This document shows, piece by piece, positions 23,856-32,731 of a stretch of 64,000 nt of DNA. Position numbers and translations under genes: made by a program. Below the pieces are notes generated by a model. The model made no database searches. It saw only the letters and a program-made list of their open reading frames with translations, and was not told where the DNA came from. This stretch comes from Abditibacteriota bacterium (GTDB lineage Bacteria > Armatimonadota > UBA5829), in NCBI GenBank assembly GCA_017552965.1, contig JAFZNQ010000039.1:1-64000 (forward strand), written 5' to 3'. Every line of letters starts with the position of its first letter. Positions within the stretch are counted from its first letter, which is position 1.

Positions 23856-24454
23856 TACGGAAGCCCCCGGAGCCGCCCCTGCAGGGCTTCGTCTATGGCG
23901 GCGGTAATGGCGGGCATATTCGCTTCGATGCAGGCGCTCACGGAGGAGTGAAACTCGTCCCGGTCGCCGGAATCGCTGACTGCCTTCAGCACTCTGAAGG
24001 GCCTGGAGTATGTGATCATCATAGCGGCAAAGGCATAGCCCTCCATGTCCACCAGCTCCGCTCCGGGAATGGGCTCTGTGACGAACCGGTTCACGCTGCA
24101 CAGAGTGGGCGTAAGGCCCGTGAGACCCAGATAACAGGGATCCAGCCTGTTGGCGGGGGTGTCCGTGTTCAGCTCAAAGCCGGGAAAATCGCCCTGCATG
24201 AAGCCCCGGGGCTCCACCAGCTCAAAACGGCCGTATTTCCCGTTGATGCACCCGCAGGAGCCTATGTTGAGGAAAAAGTCATACTCGTCCATATGCGGCG
24301 ACAGCCTGGTGGCTACTCTCAAGAGCCCTACGCCCGTGACCAGCACCGACAGGTCGCCTCCGGAAAACATATCCGGCGCGGTCTGAGTGAGAGCGTAGTG
24401 GTCTATGATCGGCTGTATTTCCGCCTGAAGAGCGGCTGAGATAAGAACTTTCAT
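23852..24454 (-). CDS. Nucleosidase of the PNP/MTAN superfamily (MTA/SAH or futalosine nucleosidase-like)
   Basis: 200 residues from ATG 24454, where the family's N-terminus MKVLISAALQAEI begins; AAGGA lies upstream. The fold is recognised by TGVGLLRVATRL, FFLNIGSCGCING, the substrate-binding ELVDMEGYAFAAM (matches VEMEGAA of MTA/SAH nucleosidase) and KAVSDSGDRD (the catalytic aspartate region). Enzymes of this group cleave the N-glycosidic bond of methylthioadenosine, S-adenosylhomocysteine or futalosine. It is somewhat shorter than typical MTAN (~230). It is transcribed divergently from dnaA. The exact substrate needs comparison with MqnB and MtnN. Confidence 0.8.
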   Translation of the reverse strand: MKVLISAALQAEIQPIIDHYALTQTAPDMFSGGDLSVLVTGVGLLRVATRLSPHMDEYDFFLNIGSCGCINGKYGRFELVEPRGFMQGDFPGFELNTDTPANRLDPCYLGLTGLTPTLCSVNRFVTEPIPGAELVDMEGYAFAAMMITYSRPFRVLKAVSDSGDRDEFHSSVSACIEANMPAITAAIDEALQGRLRGLPY

Positions 24455-24488
24455 GTGCGCCAGTATCCTTTTGGTTGATGTACGTTTC

Positions 24489-24517
24489 ATTATAACACAG
24501 TCCCGGACCTTTGTCAA
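24489..24517 (-). promoter_or_regulatory. Consensus promoter of the nucleosidase gene
   Basis: Minus strand TTGACA (24517-24512), 17 bp, TATAAT (24494-24489). Confidence 0.85.
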
Positions 24518-24530
24518 ACCCCGGGCCCGT

Positions 24531-24560
24531 TTGCCATACGCCGGCATTTTGTGATATAAT
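24531..24560 (+). promoter_or_regulatory. dnaA promoter
   Basis: TTGCCA (24531-24536), 18 bp, TATAAT (24555-24560), 30 bp before the dnaA start. It faces away from the nucleosidase promoter; their -35 boxes are 14 bp apart. I see no TTATNCACA DnaA box in this spacer. Confidence 0.75.
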
Positions 24561-24590
24561 AATAATTACCAATGATGACGGAGACCGATT

Positions 24591-25967
24591 ATGATTCTGG
24601 ATGAAGAGGAAGTACGGGTAAACATGGACAGGGACAAAATAGAAGAGGCCTGGCAGCGGACCCTGGAGCTGCTGGGACACATGGGTCTGGGCGAGATGAT
24701 ATTCTCCGAGATCAAGGCTATGAAGCCTGAGCTGAAGCCCGACGGCAGGATAGGACTGACCCCCCGGAACAGCAGTGTGTTCACGGTGCTGAGGGACAAT
24801 TATTTTGACCAGATCAGAGAAGCCTTTTGCAAGACTCTGGGCTACGACGCCGAGGTGTATCTGGTCCAGTTCATACCCGGCGTGAGCAGGGCGGAAAAGA
24901 CAGTGCAGCGCCCCGCCCCCAAAAAGAAGATATCCTCCTTCAACGACATGAATCTCCCTCTGGTGGACGAGTTTACCTTTGACAGATTCGTGGCGGGGGG
25001 CAACAACAGATTTGCCCTGTCCTGCGCGCAGAACGTGGCCAACGAGCCCAGCGGAAAATACAATCCTCTCTTCATCTACGGCAATTCCGGCCTGGGCAAG
25101 ACCCACCTCATGCACGCCATCGGCCATGAGGTGTACAGAAAGGACCCCGACGCCCGGGTGTTCTTTACCTCCGGGGAGGCCTTTGCGGTGATGTATCTGG
25201 ACTTTTACTCCGCCAACAAGCTCACTGAGTTCAAAAAGAAGATACGCAATATAGACCTGCTGCTGCTGGACGACGTGCAGTTTTTGCTGGGCAAGGAAAA
25301 GACCGTGGAAGAGTTTTTCCTGCTCTTCAACGCTCTCTACGAATCCAAAAAGCAGATCGTGCTCACCTCCGACCGGGCTCCCAAGGATCTGAAGTTTGAC
25401 GAAAGGCTGACCTCCAGATTTGAGTGGGGAGTGATGGCAGACGTGAAGGCTCCGGATCTGGAGACCCGTATGGCCATATTGCAGAACAAGGCCAGCCGGG
25501 AGGGCATGAGCTTCAATCTGGACGTCATCGAATACGTGGCCAGGCTTATCACGGGCAACGTGCGGCTCCTGACCGGCGCCCTGACCACCCTGATAGCCAG
25601 GTCCTCCCTGCTGGGCCAGTCCGTCACCGTGGATTTTGCCAAGAGCGTCCTGGAGGACTATTCGCGCAACGATTCGAAGAAGACGGTGAACGTGGAAGGC
25701 ATCATCAAGCTGGTGGCCGAAGAGTACGGCGTGTCTGAGGAGGACATCATAGGCACCTCCAAGGTCAAGGAGATCATACAGGCCCGGCAGACCGCCATGT
25801 ATATCACCAGAGAGACCACCAACATGAGCCTTCCCCAGATAGGCAGGGCCTTCGGAGGCAAGGACCATACCACCGTGCTGCACAACTACAAAAAGATCGA
25901 AGAACAGCTGGAAGACAAGGAGTTTCGCCGGCGTGTGGACAAGATGCTGGCCAAGCTGCTGAATTAG
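24591..25967 (+). CDS. dnaA: Chromosomal replication initiator DnaA
   Basis: 458 residues; ATG 24591 with GGAG 7 bp upstream. All four DnaA regions are present: an N-terminal interaction domain (1-85), a short linker, and the AAA+ domain with Walker A GNSGLGKT (~164-171), Walker B LLLLDDVQF (~222-230) and sensor motifs. The C-terminal DNA-binding domain carries the signature GKDHTTVLHNYKKI (~423-436). DnaA opens oriC and regulates initiation. Unusually, it is flanked by a nucleosidase and argJ rather than dnaN/recF/gyrB, and no DnaA-box cluster is visible nearby, so the origin is probably elsewhere. Confidence 0.97.
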   Translation: MILDEEEVRVNMDRDKIEEAWQRTLELLGHMGLGEMIFSEIKAMKPELKPDGRIGLTPRNSSVFTVLRDNYFDQIREAFCKTLGYDAEVYLVQFIPGVSRAEKTVQRPAPKKKISSFNDMNLPLVDEFTFDRFVAGGNNRFALSCAQNVANEPSGKYNPLFIYGNSGLGKTHLMHAIGHEVYRKDPDARVFFTSGEAFAVMYLDFYSANKLTEFKKKIRNIDLLLLDDVQFLLGKEKTVEEFFLLFNALYESKKQIVLTSDRAPKDLKFDERLTSRFEWGVMADVKAPDLETRMAILQNKASREGMSFNLDVIEYVARLITGNVRLLTGALTTLIARSSLLGQSVTVDFAKSVLEDYSRNDSKKTVNVEGIIKLVAEEYGVSEEDIIGTSKVKEIIQARQTAMYITRETTNMSLPQIGRAFGGKDHTTVLHNYKKIEEQLEDKEFRRRVDKMLAKLLN

Positions 25968-25977
25968 GATAATTGCC

Positions 25978-27177
25978 ATGAATATCAATCAAAATACCGG
26001 CGTCACCGAAGCAAAGGGATATTCGGCGTCGGGAGTATATTGCGGCCTGAAGCAAAAGGGGCTCGACGTGGCTCTGGTGTTTTCGGACAGGCCTGCCGTC
26101 TGCGCGGGCATCTTTACCACCAACGCCTTCAAGGCCGCCCCGGTGGTATATGACCGGGAGATACTGGCCCTGGGAGGCTCCGTCCGGGCCGTGGTGCTCA
26201 ATGCAGGCAACGCCAACGCCTGCACCGGCATCAGGGGCTCCAGGGACGTGACCGACACCTGCGCGGAGGCGGCGTCGCTGCTCTCTGTGTCCCCACGGGA
26301 GGTGCTGGCGGCCTCCACCGGCATCATAGGCGTGCCCATGCCCATGGACAAGCTGCTCGCAGGCGTCAGAGAGGCTGCCCGGAGTCTGTCGGACAAGGGA
26401 GGCAGCAAGGCCTCCGAGGCCATCATCACCACAGACACCTGCTCCAAGAGGGTCTCGGCGTCCTTTGAACAGGAGGGCGTCACCGTCACCATAGGCGGCA
26501 TGAGCAAGGGGGCCGGCATGATCAATCCCAATATGGCCACTACCCTCACCGTGATCACCACCGACGCCCGTATAGGCCGCCCGGCCCTCCAAAGGGCTCT
26601 GGGCGCTTCGGCAGAGACCTCCTTCAACGCCCTGACGGTGGACGGGGATATGAGTACCAACGACACCTGCCTGGTGCTGGCCAACGGCGCGGCAGGCGCT
26701 CCGGAGATAGAGTATGACACCCCCGCATACTATGCCTTTGAGAAGGCTCTGGGAGAAGTCATGACAGGGCTGGCCAGGCTTCTGGCCGCCGACGGCGAAG
26801 GGGCTACCAAGTATATGGAGATCACAGTCAGGGGCGCCGCCACAGTGGCCGACGCCCGCAGGGCCGCCAAGGCCATAGGCAACTCGCCTCTGGTGAAAAC
26901 GGCTGTGTTCGGAGAAGACCCCAATTGGGGCAGGGTGCTGTGCGCGGCAGGCTATTCCGGCGCCCGGGTCGATCCTTCGGCGGCGAGCCTGTGGTTCGGC
27001 GATATACTCATAGTGCAAAACGGCGAGCCGGTGCCCGGCGCAGACGCCCGTCCCGCGCTTGCCGGCAAAGAGGTGTTCATCACTCTGGATCTGGGGATAG
27101 GCAGGGGAGAGGCCGTGTGCTTTTCCTGCGACTTCAGCTACGACTACGTGAAGATCAACGGCGAATACCACACCTGA
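25978..27177 (+). CDS. argJ: Glutamate N-acetyltransferase / amino-acid acetyltransferase ArgJ
   Basis: 399 residues, starting 10 bp after dnaA with AGGA. ArgJ transfers acetyl from N-acetylornithine to glutamate (cyclic arginine pathway) and matures by self-cleavage before a threonine. The nucleophile motif is clear: KGAGMINPNMATTLTV with Thr188. Other family blocks are FTTNAFKAAPV, LNAGNANACTG, LTVDGDMSTNDT and FGEDPNWGRV. The length is typical. No other arginine genes are in the window, so it may be separated from the rest of the pathway. Overlap with dnaA transcription suggests co-expression. Confidence 0.95.
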   Translation: MNINQNTGVTEAKGYSASGVYCGLKQKGLDVALVFSDRPAVCAGIFTTNAFKAAPVVYDREILALGGSVRAVVLNAGNANACTGIRGSRDVTDTCAEAASLLSVSPREVLAASTGIIGVPMPMDKLLAGVREAARSLSDKGGSKASEAIITTDTCSKRVSASFEQEGVTVTIGGMSKGAGMINPNMATTLTVITTDARIGRPALQRALGASAETSFNALTVDGDMSTNDTCLVLANGAAGAPEIEYDTPAYYAFEKALGEVMTGLARLLAADGEGATKYMEITVRGAATVADARRAAKAIGNSPLVKTAVFGEDPNWGRVLCAAGYSGARVDPSAASLWFGDILIVQNGEPVPGADARPALAGKEVFITLDLGIGRGEAVCFSCDFSYDYVKINGEYHT

Positions 27178-27194
27178 CGACCGCATATGATCAC

Positions 27195-27216
27195 GGGGCT
27201 CCCTCAGGGGAGCCCC
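27195..27216. terminator. Bidirectional terminator between argJ and the glycosyltransferases
   Basis: 9-bp perfect GC-rich stem (GGGGCTCCC/GGGAGCCCC), TCA loop, at a convergent gene boundary. T-tracts are weak on both sides. Confidence 0.55.
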
Positions 27217-27222
27217 GCGCGT

Positions 27223-28158
27223 TTATTCGTCCCGGTCACAGGTGGTCTCTTTGATGATATAGGCCGGACGCCTCTTGGTCTCCATGTAGGTCTTGGCCAG
27301 ATACTGGCCCAGGATGCCGGTGCAGAAGAGCTGGACCCCGGATACGAAGAACACTATGCACACCAGGCTGGGCCAGCCCTGGACCGGGTCCTTCCAGATG
27401 AGGGTCTTGACTATGATGACCAGGATCATCAGGAGGGAGATGACAAAGAACACTATGCCCATGACCGACGCTATCAGCAGAGGCGCTTCGGAAAAGCCCA
27501 CTATGCCGTCCACGCTGTAGGCCAGCAGCTTCCAGAAGGACCATTTGGTCTCTCCCGCCAGCCGCCGGGTGTTTGCATAGTCGAACCATTTGGTCCTGAA
27601 GCCCACCCAGGACATGATGCCCTTGGAAAAACGGTTGTATTCCGTGACGGCTATGATGGCGTCCCGGACCTGCCTCGTCATGACCCGGAAATCCCGGGCC
27701 CCATCCACTATCTCCGTCTTGCTGATCCTGTTGATGCACTTGTAAAACAGACGGGCGAAAAAGCTGCGTATGGGGGGCTCGCCCTCCCGGGTGGTGCGCC
27801 GGGCCGCCGCCACGTCATAGCCCTCTGCGACGGCTTCCAGCATGGGCCCCAGCAGCTCGGGGGGATCCTGCAGGTCCGCGTCCATCACCGCTATGAGGTC
27901 GCCTCCGGCGGCCCTGAGGCCTGCCAGCAGCGCCGACTCCTTGCCGAAGTTGCGGGAAAAGGATATATATCTGACGCTCCGGTCCCGGCCGGCCAGCTCC
28001 CGGATGATGTCCAGGGAGCCGTCGGCGCTGCCGTCGTCAACAAAGATCAGCTCCGAAGCCACGGGCAGCTGCGAGAGAGCGCCGGAGACCTCCCGGTAAA
28101 AGGCGGCCAGACTGTCTTTTTCGTTGAATACGGGCACTACTATGGAAAGGGTCTTCAT
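27223..28158 (-). CDS. GT2 glycosyltransferase, polyprenyl-phosphate sugar transferase type
   Basis: 311 residues; ATG 28158 overlaps the end of the upstream GT gene by 4 bp. The GT-A domain has LSIVVPVFNEKDSL, the DDGSADGS nucleotide-binding loop, DADLQDPPE (DxD motif) and FSRNFGKESALLAGL. Two C-terminal membrane helices (LLIASVMGIVFFVISLLMIL and LVCIVFFVSGVQLFCTGIL) end in an EXKRRP-type tail, the arrangement of GtrB/CsbB/DPM1-like enzymes. These load a sugar onto undecaprenyl phosphate for later transfer outside the membrane. Donor sugar unknown. It forms a two-gene operon with 28155-29096. Confidence 0.88.
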   Translation of the reverse strand: MKTLSIVVPVFNEKDSLAAFYREVSGALSQLPVASELIFVDDGSADGSLDIIRELAGRDRSVRYISFSRNFGKESALLAGLRAAGGDLIAVMDADLQDPPELLGPMLEAVAEGYDVAAARRTTREGEPPIRSFFARLFYKCINRISKTEIVDGARDFRVMTRQVRDAIIAVTEYNRFSKGIMSWVGFRTKWFDYANTRRLAGETKWSFWKLLAYSVDGIVGFSEAPLLIASVMGIVFFVISLLMILVIIVKTLIWKDPVQGWPSLVCIVFFVSGVQLFCTGILGQYLAKTYMETKRRPAYIIKETTCDRDE

Positions 28159-29096
28159 TTGCGGTCCTTTTCGGTGAGTCTCTGGAGCAGGAGATAATTC
28201 TGATCCGAATACTTCTTGATGGTATCCAGTATGATGCCGCACACCAGACTGATGACGGAGGCGGAGCCTATGGCCGCCGATATGATGAGGGTGGGGAACC
28301 GGGGCACCTCGCCCGTGTTCAGAAATTCTATGAAGATGGGCACGAACAGCGCCAGGGCTATGAGCCCCAGGAGGAGGCTGACCGAGGCGAAGAACTGCAT
28401 GGGCCTGTAGCTTTTGAACAGGGCAAACAGGGTGCCGAGCACTCTGGCGCCGTCCCTGAAGGTGTTCAGCTTGCTGGCGCTGCCGGAGGGGCGGTCTCTG
28501 TATTCGATGGGTATCTCCTTGATGAGAAAGTGCTTGTCCAGAGCGTGGACAGTCATCTCGGTCTCTATCTCAAAGCCCCGGCTCAGGACCGGGTAGCCCG
28601 CCACAAAACGCCGGCTGAAGGCCCGCATCCCGGTCATGATGTCCTGGATGCTGCTGTGAAATATACGGTTGATGAGATACCGCATGAGCCGGTTGCCGAA
28701 GCTGTGGAACCGGCGCTTGTTCTCTCTGAAATAGGTGGAGGACAGCCGGTCGCCTATGGCCATGTCCGCCTCGCCGTCCAGCACTGCCCGGACCAGGGCC
28801 ACGGCCTCCCCGGCGGGGTAGGTCATGTCGCTGTCGGCCATGACGTAGCAGTCGGCGTCTATGTCCCGGAACATGCTCTTGATCACAAAGCCCTTGCCCT
28901 GTCTGTATTCCCGCACCACCAGAGCCCCGGCGCTCCGGGCCAGGTCTCCGCTGCCGTCGGTGGAGTTGTTGTCATAGACGTAGACGTCCGCGCCGGGAAA
29001 GACGCTCCTGTAGTCTTCCACGACTCCGACTATGGTCTCTGCCTCGTTGTAGCAGGGCAGCAGCACCGCTATTTTTTTGTCTGTAACAAATGCCAT
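28155..29096 (-). CDS. GT2 glycosyltransferase with C-terminal membrane helices
   Basis: 313 residues, ATG 29096. GT-A domain: IAVLLPCYNEAETIVGVV, VYDNNSTDGSGDLA and a VMADSDMTYP acidic motif. The SIQDIMTGMRAFSRRF and GFEIETEMTVHALD segments are typical of dolichol/polyprenyl-P-mannose synthase-like bacterial enzymes. Two C-terminal transmembrane helices are visible (ASVSLLLGLIALALFVPIFI; TLIISAAIGSASVISLVCGI). It is related to, but distinct from, its coupled neighbour. The pair may act in one surface-glycan route, for example two different polyprenyl-linked sugars. No flippase gene is adjacent. Confidence 0.88.
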   Translation of the reverse strand: MAFVTDKKIAVLLPCYNEAETIVGVVEDYRSVFPGADVYVYDNNSTDGSGDLARSAGALVVREYRQGKGFVIKSMFRDIDADCYVMADSDMTYPAGEAVALVRAVLDGEADMAIGDRLSSTYFRENKRRFHSFGNRLMRYLINRIFHSSIQDIMTGMRAFSRRFVAGYPVLSRGFEIETEMTVHALDKHFLIKEIPIEYRDRPSGSASKLNTFRDGARVLGTLFALFKSYRPMQFFASVSLLLGLIALALFVPIFIEFLNTGEVPRFPTLIISAAIGSASVISLVCGIILDTIKKYSDQNYLLLQRLTEKDRK

Positions 29097-29114
29097 TCTC
29101 TCATACCTAAAATT

Positions 29115-29143
29115 ATGATAGCATATTGCCGGTGTCTTTGCAA
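29115..29143 (-). promoter_or_regulatory. Promoter of the glycosyltransferase operon
   Basis: Minus strand TTGCAA (29143-29138), 17 bp, TATCAT (29120-29115). Confidence 0.65.
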
Positions 29144-29192
29144 GACGGGCCTGCGGCCCAAAATGACCCGGCCCCGGAAAATGCTTTTTCCC

Positions 29193-29221
29193 TTGACAGA
29201 ATGGCTATTGTGGTGTATAAT
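29193..29221 (+). promoter_or_regulatory. Consensus promoter of the 29-38 kb operon
   Basis: TTGACA (29193-29198), 17 bp, TATAAT (29216-29221): a perfect sigma70-type match. The next seven genes are collinear with short gaps. Confidence 0.9.
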
Positions 29222-29288
29222 AAATATATATAATTTCTACCGGAAAGGCTGACCTCTGCATATGGCAGCCTCTGGCAAAGGACTGGCA

Positions 29289-30167
29289 ATGAAGTATTTT
29301 ATCGAGTGTCTTACCATCAGGCGGGCCGACTGCTACAGCAGGGCGTCCAGAAGGGAGTACTGGCTCTTCGTGCTGTTTCTCGTCCTGGTCTGGCTCATCT
29401 GGGGCGCGCTGATATGGGCTCTCATCTACCTGCTGGGACTGCAGGATATCAGGGACGTGCAAAGGATCTTCACCGAACACAGATATCCCAATGCGGATAT
29501 AGCCTTTACGGCCGTGTCCCTTTACGTCATACTGATGGCTACGGCAGTGCCCTCCCTCGCGGTGACTGTCCGCAGGCTCCATGACACGGGCAGGAGCGGC
29601 ATGTGGATACTGCTCAACTGGATCCCCCTGGCGGGCACCGTGGGCCTGCTGATCGCATGTATGCTCCCGGGGGACAAGGGGACCAACCGTTTTGGCGAGG
29701 ATCCCCGGACCAGATATTCCCAGGGGCCTCTGTTCAAGTCGGATTTTGCCTGCATGAAGCAGTGCCTTGCCAAATATGCCGACTTTGCCCGCAAATGCAA
29801 TCTGCAGGAATACTGGAGCTTCGTCATACTGGACTTTTGCCTCCTCCTGCTGGCAGGCGCCCTGGGGGGCCTGCTGGATATATATTTCCGCAGCGGCGGC
29901 GCCGCTTTTTCCAACTCTCTCATCTTCATCGTGTTCGTGGGGACCATAGTGCCCCTGCTGTCCGCTACCGCCAAAAGGCTCAGGAGCGCCGGCTTTGTGC
30001 GCCGGTGGATCTGGGTGGGCCTCGTTCCCTTTTTGATGTGGCTGCCCTTTGCCGGGTCCTACAACCTGAGAGCCAAGCTCTTCGGCCTCGTGGCCATTGC
30101 CGGCTGCAGCTTCCTTTACGTGTTGCTGGTGACTCCCGACAGGGATCCCCAGGAGGGCCTGATATAG
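29289..30167 (+). CDS. Integral membrane protein with two DUF805-like halves
   Basis: 292 residues; ATG 29289 is chosen because AAAGGA lies 7 bp before it. The first half is a DUF805 domain: a three-helix layout with the family's signature RRLHDTGRSGMW and a GDKGTNRFGEDPR ending. The second half (from about residue 160) repeats the pattern with a start LQEYWSFVILDFCLLLLAGA and a degenerate signature AKRLRSAGFVRRWIW. A duplicated DUF805 protein is unusual; most are single-domain (~120-150 residues). Function of the family is unknown; members sit in the inner membrane. Its stop overlaps the next gene's GTG start. Confidence 0.75.
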   Translation: MKYFIECLTIRRADCYSRASRREYWLFVLFLVLVWLIWGALIWALIYLLGLQDIRDVQRIFTEHRYPNADIAFTAVSLYVILMATAVPSLAVTVRRLHDTGRSGMWILLNWIPLAGTVGLLIACMLPGDKGTNRFGEDPRTRYSQGPLFKSDFACMKQCLAKYADFARKCNLQEYWSFVILDFCLLLLAGALGGLLDIYFRSGGAAFSNSLIFIVFVGTIVPLLSATAKRLRSAGFVRRWIWVGLVPFLMWLPFAGSYNLRAKLFGLVAIAGCSFLYVLLVTPDRDPQEGLI

Positions 30168-31657
30168 TGGACAGGATCTGCCTCAGGGCCCGGGACGTCC
30201 GGCGTATGGACCGATACTGCATCGACACGCTGGGGATACCGGCAGCCATACTGATGGAAAACGCCGCCAGAGGCGTGGCCGACGCCATCATAGCCCGCAC
30301 CGCCCCCTGCAGGACCGCCGTGCTGGCGGGCAGGGGCAACAACGGCGGCGACGGGCTGGCTGTGGCCAGACATCTCCTGTCTGCCGGCTATGAGGTGACC
30401 ATATACAACGCCGGCTCCGGCGCCGGCTCCGAAGAGACGGAGCAGAACAGGCGTATGGCCGAGGCCCTCAATATACCCCAAAAGACCATCCCTCTCTCCG
30501 CCCTTCCCCCGGCCCTGACGGAGGAGATCAACAGCGCCCCCCTGCTGGTGGACGCAGTGTTCGGAGCGGGCTTCCGGCTCCCCCTGAGAGCAGAATTCCT
30601 GCCTCTGGCAGAGAGCCTGGCGCCCCGGGGGACCGTGTTTGCCATAGACGTACCCTCCGGCATAGACGGCGACACAGGTCAGGGCCGCCCTCTGTGCAGG
30701 GCTCATTTTACCGTCACCATCCATGCGCCGAAGCCGGGGCTCTGGCTGTATCCCGGCAGGGCCTGGGCCGGAGAAGTGATCACCGCAGACCTGCGGGTCC
30801 CTTATCTGCCGGAGGAGCGCCCCTCGGTCCGGCTGAAGGAGAGCTTTTGCATCCCTCCCAGAGACCCCATGTGCTACAAGGGCTCTTTTCCCCACGTGGG
30901 GATAGTGGGAGGCAGGCTGGGCATGACCGGCGCAGGCATACTGGCAGCCAAAAGCGCTCTCTGCTGCGGCGCCGGCCTGGTGTCCGTGGCCGCTCCCGCG
31001 GCTTACGCCCACATATTTGAGCAGCAGGTCGCGGAGGCCATGACCTGTCCCATACTCGCCTCGGACGCTCTGGGATATCTGGACGCCGCGGAGGAGCTGA
31101 AGGCCTTTGCCCGGGGAAAGACCGCGCTGGTGATAGGTCCCGGCCTGGGCAGGGACCGCAGAGAGATGGTGACCCGTGTCCTGACGGAGACCCCGTGCTC
31201 CATGGTGGTGGATGCGGACGCCCTGTGGTGCATCGGCAAGGACCCGGGCCTGCTGGCGGACATAGGCCCCAGGAGCATATTCACTCCCCACTACGGAGAG
31301 ATGAGCTATCTCACCGGGCTTTCCATAGAGGAGATCAAGGCGGACAAGGTGGGCGTGGCGGCGGACTTTGCCGACAGATACAACACCTGTCTGGTCCTGA
31401 AGGGCCCGGACACGGTGGTGGCCCGCCCGGGCGCCGTGTCTATCAACACCTCCGGCTGCCCCGCCATGGCCGGCCCCGGCTTCGGGGACACTCTGTGCGG
31501 CATGATCGCCGCGGGAGCCTCCTCGCCCGAGGATATGGTGTATCTGCACGGGCTGGCGGGGGAGAGAGCGGCGGCGGACCGCTCGGAGACCTGCGTGACA
31601 GCAGAGGATATCATCAGGTATATACCTGTGTGCATAAAAGAAAGGAGCAATGTATGA
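30167..31657 (+). CDS. nnrD: Bifunctional NAD(P)H-hydrate repair enzyme (epimerase and ADP/ATP-dependent dehydratase)
   Basis: 496 residues. The GTG start at 30167 shares its first base with the TAG of the upstream gene, and AGGAGG lies 10 bp before it. Residues 1-205 form the YjeF_N epimerase domain (VLAGRGNNGGDGLAVARHL; FAIDVPSGIDGDTG). Residues ~220-496 form the YjeF_C/carbohydrate-kinase-like dehydratase (GAGLVSVAAPAAY, FTPHYGEMSYLTG, MAGPGFGDTLCGMIAAG). It repairs damaged NADH/NADPH hydrates. The order and fusion are standard. Ends in an ATGA overlap with the next gene. Confidence 0.93.
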   Translation: MDRICLRARDVRRMDRYCIDTLGIPAAILMENAARGVADAIIARTAPCRTAVLAGRGNNGGDGLAVARHLLSAGYEVTIYNAGSGAGSEETEQNRRMAEALNIPQKTIPLSALPPALTEEINSAPLLVDAVFGAGFRLPLRAEFLPLAESLAPRGTVFAIDVPSGIDGDTGQGRPLCRAHFTVTIHAPKPGLWLYPGRAWAGEVITADLRVPYLPEERPSVRLKESFCIPPRDPMCYKGSFPHVGIVGGRLGMTGAGILAAKSALCCGAGLVSVAAPAAYAHIFEQQVAEAMTCPILASDALGYLDAAEELKAFARGKTALVIGPGLGRDRREMVTRVLTETPCSMVVDADALWCIGKDPGLLADIGPRSIFTPHYGEMSYLTGLSIEEIKADKVGVAADFADRYNTCLVLKGPDTVVARPGAVSINTSGCPAMAGPGFGDTLCGMIAAGASSPEDMVYLHGLAGERAAADRSETCVTAEDIIRYIPVCIKERSNV

Positions 31658-32730
31658 CACTGCGGATATTTGCTGTTTTGATACTGATCGCGGCCTGCAG
31701 CGCCTGCTGCGCCCTGACCGGCAAGGACATCAAGGGCGTCTACGTTACGGGCTGGACCGGCGGAGCCTTTACCAAGGCAGAGGTGGACGCCACCCTGAAC
31801 GGCGTAAAGGAAATGGGGGCGACGGACGTATTTCTGCAGGTGCGGAAATATGACGACGCTATGTATGACACGGCTCTGGTCAAAAAGGTGTCCAACGTGG
31901 CTGCGGGCTTTGACCCTCTCGGCTACGCCCTCAAGAAGGCCCACTCCATGGGGCTCCGGATACACGCCTGGCTGGTCATCTGCCGCATAGACGGCCCGGA
32001 CTACAAGACCACCCTCACCGCCCGCCAGCAGGGCTGGCTGGCCCTGATGGAAAACGGTCAGGCCATGTCCAACGACGCCGTGTATATAGACCCCGCCGTT
32101 CCCGCGGCCAGGGAATATCTGTGCAGCGTGGTCAGGGACGTGCTGACCCGTTATAAGGTGGACGGCATACACTGGGACTACATACGCTACGCGTCCAAGT
32201 CCTACAGCTATTCCGGCTACTCCAGGGCTCTGTTTTACAAGGAATACGGCATGAGAGACGTGACCGCTCCCGAATACAGCGCCTTCCGCCGCCACAATAT
32301 GAATCTGCTGGCCCGGGATCTCCGGGATGCGGTGCGCTCCGTCAACAAGACCGTGCCCATCTCCGCTGCCACCATCACCTGGGGCGGCATGGATTCCTAC
32401 GAGAGCTCCACTCCCTACGTGTCCGTGTTTCAGGACTATCGGGAGTGGCTGAAGCAGGGCTATATAGACATAGCCATGCCCATGCTCTACAAGCGGGAGG
32501 AAAACGCCGAGCAGAAGAGAGACTTTCGCAGATGGCTGGCCTCCTTTGCCGAGCAGGGCAAGGACACCCAGTTCGCCGTCACCGTGTCCGACACCATGAA
32601 CGACCCCGAGGACGCGGTGGAGCAGATAAAGCTCATCAAAAAGGCCGGCTACGGCTGGTGCATCTTTGCCTTTAACGACAACGAATACAGGCAGCCCATC
32701 AAAGAGGCTGTGAAAAAGGCCGGTCTGTAA
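31654..32730 (+). CDS. Exported GHL10-type glycosyl-hydrolase-like protein
   Basis: 358 residues, ATG 31654 overlapping the nnrD stop, with AAAGGAG upstream. A signal sequence ends in LIAACSACC, which may be a lipobox. The body matches the glycosyl hydrolase-like 10 family (PF02638, YngK/FamH type): IKGVYVTGWTGGAF start, ATDVFLQVRKYDDAMY, a GLRIHAWLVICR strand and the hallmark VDGIHWDYIRYAS. A late MPMLYKREEN strand and a final GWCIFAFNDNEYRQP strand complete the barrel. Members are thought to act on peptidoglycan or related glycans. It precedes four secreted phosphoesterases by 1 bp. Confidence 0.85.
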   Translation: MTLRIFAVLILIAACSACCALTGKDIKGVYVTGWTGGAFTKAEVDATLNGVKEMGATDVFLQVRKYDDAMYDTALVKKVSNVAAGFDPLGYALKKAHSMGLRIHAWLVICRIDGPDYKTTLTARQQGWLALMENGQAMSNDAVYIDPAVPAAREYLCSVVRDVLTRYKVDGIHWDYIRYASKSYSYSGYSRALFYKEYGMRDVTAPEYSAFRRHNMNLLARDLRDAVRSVNKTVPISAATITWGGMDSYESSTPYVSVFQDYREWLKQGYIDIAMPMLYKREENAEQKRDFRRWLASFAEQGKDTQFAVTVSDTMNDPEDAVEQIKLIKKAGYGWCIFAFNDNEYRQPIKEAVKKAGL

Positions 32731-32731
32731 A

